Positions 60,863-64,000 of a DNA stretch of 64,000 nucleotides are shown one piece after another; positions within the stretch are counted from its first letter, which is position 1, and each line of letters begins with the position of its first letter. Under the pieces are notes generated by a model, which saw nothing but the letters and a program-made list of their open reading frames with translations, was not told where the DNA came from and did not search any database. Origin of the DNA: Pseudarthrobacter sp. NamB4. GTDB lineage: Bacteria > Actinomycetota > Actinomycetes > Actinomycetales > Micrococcaceae. The position numbers and the translations under genes were made by a program. Location: the NCBI RefSeq assembly GCF_005796185.1, contig NZ_VAHM01000004.1:62001-126000 (forward strand), read 5' to 3'.

Positions 60863-61516
60863 TCACAGCCCGGGTTCGTCACCCCGTCGGTGCCACCCGT
60901 GAACGGCCAGGGGCGCCTGCCACGAGCGGCGCCACGCCAGGACCCGGAAGGCGAAAACCACAGCCGCGATGGCGGCCGCGGTCAGCACGTTGAACATCCC
61001 GAGCACCCACAGCACGGCAGTCATGGCAGCCCCTACGAATGCGGGCAGCGCGTAGATGTCCTTCGGGTTGAAGAGTTCGGGAACCTCGTTGGCGGTAACG
61101 TCGCGCAGCAGGCCCCCGCCCACGGCAGTGGTCACGCCCAGCAGCACCGCAGCCACCGGATTGACCCCGAACGACAGCGCTTTCAGAGTGCCCGTCATGC
61201 AGAACAGGGCCAGCCCGCCGGCGTCGAACAGGGTCAGCAGCGACGTGAAGCGCTGGACACTGGAGAACAGGAAGTACACCAGGGCCGTGGCCAGTACAGG
61301 CGGGACCAGGTAGGCGGGGTTGGTGAAAGCGGCGGGCACGACTGCGAGGATGATGTCGCGGATCACCCCTCCGCCAAGGCCCACCAGTGAGGCCAGAAGC
61401 AGGGAGCCCACGATGTCGATCTGCTTCCTCGCCGCCAGCAGGGAACCCGAAACGGCAAAGAAGAACACGCCCAGCAGATCCAGCCATACCGGCGCATTGT
61501 CAAAGGCGAATGTCAT
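60863..61516 (-). CDS. TRIC/YadS-type (UPF0126) membrane channel protein
   Basis: 217 residues with seven membrane helices built as two repeats, each with the glycine-rich bend and Arg-Asp: GLGGGVIRDIIL and AVGGGLLRDVTANEVP. This is the prokaryotic trimeric intracellular cation channel family. Short charged C-terminal tail. Divergent from the cobalamin/siroheme chelatase gene, with 61 bp between the starts. Confidence 0.87.
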   Translation of the reverse strand: MTFAFDNAPVWLDLLGVFFFAVSGSLLAARKQIDIVGSLLLASLVGLGGGVIRDIILAVVPAAFTNPAYLVPPVLATALVYFLFSSVQRFTSLLTLFDAGGLALFCMTGTLKALSFGVNPVAAVLLGVTTAVGGGLLRDVTANEVPELFNPKDIYALPAFVGAAMTAVLWVLGMFNVLTAAAIAAVVFAFRVLAWRRSWQAPLAVHGWHRRGDEPGL

Positions 61517-61577
61517 GGGGCGTCCCGGCGATTACAAAGAGGGCGGACAGGGCGGCTCCAACGTTACGCTAGCCCCT

Positions 61578-62483
61578 ATGAACAGCCCCATCATGATCGC
61601 CTGCGCACATGGGACGTCCAGCACACAGGGAGCCGCGGAGGTCAATGCCCTGCGTGAGCACATCGCGGCCCTCCGCCCCGGCCTCGATGTCCGTGAAGCC
61701 TACGTTGATGTCCAGCAGCCGGACCTGGTGGACGTCATGGCAGGGCTGCCGGAGGGGGAGTCCGCCGTCGTGGTTCCGCTGCTGCTGAGCGTCGGCTACC
61801 ACGTGAAGGTGGATATTGCCCGCGCCGTGAAGAGCAGGCCGGGCAGCGCTGCCGCCGCGCCATTGGGCCCGGATCCGCGCCTGGCTGCGCTTCTTGATCA
61901 GCGGCTGCGCGAAGCCGGCGTGACGGACAACGACGTCATTGTGCTCGCCGCCGCAGGATCCTCGAACCCCAACGCCGCCGTCAGCGTGGAGGAGCTGCTG
62001 GGCCAGCTGGGGGAGCTGCGGTCCAACCGGATGGTGGCCGCCTATGGTGCCTCGGCCAAGCCGTCCGTGCCCGACGCCGTCGCGATGCTTCGGGAGGAAC
62101 TTGCCGGAGGTGCCGGGGCGGGGGAGTCCGCGGGAGCTGTCGACGTCGGCGGGCGGGTTGTCATCGCCTCCTACCTGTTGGCGCCGGGCTACTTCCACGA
62201 CCAGCTGGCCAAGGCGGGTGCCGATCTCGTCACCGAGCCGCTGCTGCCGTCTCCGGTGCTCGCCGAAATCGCGCTCGACCGGTATGACGGCGCCGTCGAA
62301 AAGGCGCGGGAATCCGCGGCCCGCGCATCAGCCGGGGAACCGGCGAAGGCGCCGGCTGAAGCGGAGCCCCGGACGCCGTCGGAGGCTTCCCCGGAAGCCC
62401 CCGCAGAACCACCGGCAAATGCACAGCAGGGTGGCCCGATCAAGGCCGTCCGGCGTTTCGTGACGAAATATTTCCCTAGGTGA
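61578..62483 (+). CDS. sirohydrochlorin chelatase (CbiX/SirB type)
   Basis: 301 residues. Two CbiX half-domains in one chain: N-terminal catalytic His11 in IACAHGTSS and VPLLLSVGYHVKVDIARAV; the second half has VIVLAAAGSSNP and IASYLLAPGYFHDQL. Ala/Pro/Glu-rich linker and short basic tail after ~255. It inserts Fe into sirohydrochlorin to make siroheme, the cofactor of the reductase encoded 54 bp downstream. The same pairing (Che1 near SirA) occurs in M. tuberculosis. Confidence 0.88.
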   Translation: MNSPIMIACAHGTSSTQGAAEVNALREHIAALRPGLDVREAYVDVQQPDLVDVMAGLPEGESAVVVPLLLSVGYHVKVDIARAVKSRPGSAAAAPLGPDPRLAALLDQRLREAGVTDNDVIVLAAAGSSNPNAAVSVEELLGQLGELRSNRMVAAYGASAKPSVPDAVAMLREELAGGAGAGESAGAVDVGGRVVIASYLLAPGYFHDQLAKAGADLVTEPLLPSPVLAEIALDRYDGAVEKARESAARASAGEPAKAPAEAEPRTPSEASPEAPAEPPANAQQGGPIKAVRRFVTKYFPR

Positions 62484-62501
62484 CTTAGCGTTTCCGGGCC
62501 T

Positions 62502-62531
62502 TTGTGACGCAATTCGGGCGGGACCTACAGT
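62502..62531 (+). promoter_or_regulatory. promoter of the sulfite/nitrite reductase, leaderless type
   Basis: TTGTGA at 62502, 18 bases, TACAGT at 62526; the ATG begins seven bases after the -10, and no ribosome site exists. The reductase can therefore be expressed apart from the chelatase. Confidence 0.5.
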
Positions 62532-62537
62532 CGTTTC

Positions 62538-64000
62538 ATGACTGATACAGCTCTAGCCGGAGCGTCCGCGGACTCCGCTGCCCCCAAGCGCCCGGCCCGC
62601 CCGTCCCGTCCCGCCGCAAAGCCGCACGGGCAGTGGAAAGTGGACGGCAAGACGCCCCTGAACGCCAACGAAACCTGGAAACAGGAAGACGACGGCCTCA
62701 ACGTGCGCGAGCGTATCGAAACCATCTACGCCAAAGAGGGCTTCGACGCCATCCCCGGCCAGGACCTGCACGGGCGCTTCCGCTGGTGGGGCCTGTACAC
62801 CCAGCGCAAGCCCGGGATTGACGGCGGCAAAACCGCAACCCTTGAGCCGCACGAGCTCGAGGACAAGTACTTCATGCTGCGCGTGCGCATCGACGGCGGC
62901 GCCCTCAGCACGGAGCAGCTGCGCGTCATCGGCCAGATCTCGGTGGACTTCGCGCGGGACTCGGCCGACCTCACGGATCGCCAGAACATCCAGCTGCACT
63001 GGATCCGGGTGGAGGACATCCCGGAGATCTGGAACCGCCTGGAAGGTGTGGGCCTGTCCACCACCGAAGCCTGCGGTGACGTTCCCCGCGTGATCCTTGG
63101 CTCGCCCGTGGCCGGCATCGCCAAGGACGAGATTATCGACCCCACCCCGCTGATCGAGGAGCTGGGGGAGCGGTTCATCGGCAATCCGCTGCTCTCCAAC
63201 CTGCCCCGCAAGTACAAGACGGCGATTACCGGGCATCCCAGCCAGGATGTGGTGCACGAAATCAACGACTTCGCCCTGGTGGGCGTCCGCCACCCCGAAC
63301 TCGGGATTGGCTATGACCTCTGGGCCGGCGGCGCGCTGTCCACCAACCCGATGCTGGGCAAGCGCCTGGGCGCGTTCGTGAAGCCCGAGCAGGCAGCGGA
63401 CGTGTGGCTCGGCGTCACCAGCATTTTCCGCGACTACGGCTACCGGCGCATGCGCACCAAAGCCCGCCTGAAGTTCCTCATGGCCGACTGGGGCCCGGAG
63501 AAGTTCCGCCAGATCCTCGAGGACGAATACCTCGGCTACAAGCTCGCCGACGGCCCCGCCGCGCCCAAGCCCACCACCCCCGGCGACCATGTGGGCGTGC
63601 ACGAGCAGAAGGACGGCAAGTTCTTCATCGGTGCCACCCCGGTGGCCGGCCGCCTCTCCGGCGCCGCGCTGGTGAAGCTCGCGGACACCCTTGAGGCCCG
63701 CGGCTCGTACCGCCTGCGCACTACCCCGCACCAGAAGCTTGTTGTCCTGGATGTCGAGAAGGACCAGGTGGAGCCTCTGGTGGCCGAGCTGGACGCCCTG
63801 GGCCTGTCCGCCCGCCCGTCCGTGTTCCGCCGCGGCACCATCGCCTGCACCGGCATCGAGTACTGCAAGCTCGCCATCGTGGAGACCAAGCACACGGCCG
63901 CCACTGCCGTCGCCGAGCTGGAGCGCCGTTTGGCCGACCTCGCCGAAACCGGTCAACTGCCGCAGGCACTGTCGCTGCACATCAACGGTTGCCCCAACTC
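62538..64000 (+). CDS. ferredoxin-type sulfite/nitrite reductase, 3' end outside window
   Basis: 487 codons are visible; the gene continues past 64000. Two ferredoxin-like half-domains and the first pair of siroheme/[4Fe-4S] cysteine motifs: ACTGIEYCKLAIVETK and HINGCPNS at the cut edge. DRQNIQLHWIRVEDIP and TEACGDVPRVILG are typical of the SirA/NirA branch. The adjacent siroheme chelatase and the SirA pattern favour assimilatory sulfite reduction (six electrons from ferredoxin to sulfide); nitrite reductase is the alternative. Confidence 0.9.
   Translation, partial: MTDTALAGASADSAAPKRPARPSRPAAKPHGQWKVDGKTPLNANETWKQEDDGLNVRERIETIYAKEGFDAIPGQDLHGRFRWWGLYTQRKPGIDGGKTATLEPHELEDKYFMLRVRIDGGALSTEQLRVIGQISVDFARDSADLTDRQNIQLHWIRVEDIPEIWNRLEGVGLSTTEACGDVPRVILGSPVAGIAKDEIIDPTPLIEELGERFIGNPLLSNLPRKYKTAITGHPSQDVVHEINDFALVGVRHPELGIGYDLWAGGALSTNPMLGKRLGAFVKPEQAADVWLGVTSIFRDYGYRRMRTKARLKFLMADWGPEKFRQILEDEYLGYKLADGPAAPKPTTPGDHVGVHEQKDGKFFIGATPVAGRLSGAALVKLADTLEARGSYRLRTTPHQKLVVLDVEKDQVEPLVAELDALGLSARPSVFRRGTIACTGIEYCKLAIVETKHTAATAVAELERRLADLAETGQLPQALSLHINGCPN

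Noticed and set aside
60375..61516. Toxin-immunity or defence island around the SUKH and DUF559 genes
   Set aside because: No toxin, WXG100, PT-repeat or restriction gene is adjacent; the DUF559-type gene is broken and such orphans are common in this lineage.

Overview
The window is high-GC DNA with short operons, ATGA/GTGA stop-start overlaps, many apparent leaderless promoters, ANTAR regulators, excalibur-type surface proteins and a menaquinone gene set. Together with a levan-fructotransferase-like gene this points to an actinobacterium of the Arthrobacter/Pseudarthrobacter group (Micrococcaceae). That placement is inferred from gene content; no rRNA gene is present. I see no tRNA, CRISPR array, intact insertion sequence or prophage.

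Layout: 0-12.5 kb holds a broken GGDEF-EAL gene, a BNR-type lipoprotein behind a possible copper-type operator, two convergent secreted proteins (a subtilase and a beta-propeller-like protein) that both end in three copies of the same ~123-residue domain, a metallophosphoesterase lipoprotein, a GAF protein and a decayed acyltransferase. 12.6-20.2 kb is a fructan locus: cytoplasmic GH32, ABC importer and LacI regulator on the minus strand, divergent from an exported levan-fructotransferase-like GH32, with three matching LacI-type operators between them. 20-30 kb holds ANTAR regulators, small orphan proteins, two alpha/beta hydrolases, an MFS transporter and an LssY-like protein. 30-37 kb is a surface-glycan operon: GlxA-like copper-radical oxidase, excalibur protein, processive GT2, GT39-type transferase, GtrA. 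A decayed methyltransferase follows.

38-44 kb is the most unusual block: a PuuD-like amidase, an AsnO-type (N-acetylglutaminylglutamine amidotransferase-like) enzyme, and two near-duplicate YbdK/GCS2 carboxylate-amine ligases flanking it. Each ligase has the same 14-bp palindrome inside its promoter, and a third variant of that promoter sits before a 19-residue hydrophobic ORF at 22.85 kb. The dedicated N-acetylglutaminylglutamine synthetase is absent from the window, so a different gamma-glutamyl or amidated peptide product is possible.

44-59 kb carries menaquinone genes (menC, menD, menF, menG, a menJ-like reductase, a polyprenyl synthase) interleaved with phoX, an aminotransferase and a polar amino-acid ABC importer. 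59-64 kb has a frameshifted DUF559-type gene between two copies of a ~70-nt inverted-repeat element, a SUKH protein, a TRIC-type channel, and a sirohydrochlorin chelatase followed by a ferredoxin-type sulfite/nitrite reductase cut by the window end.
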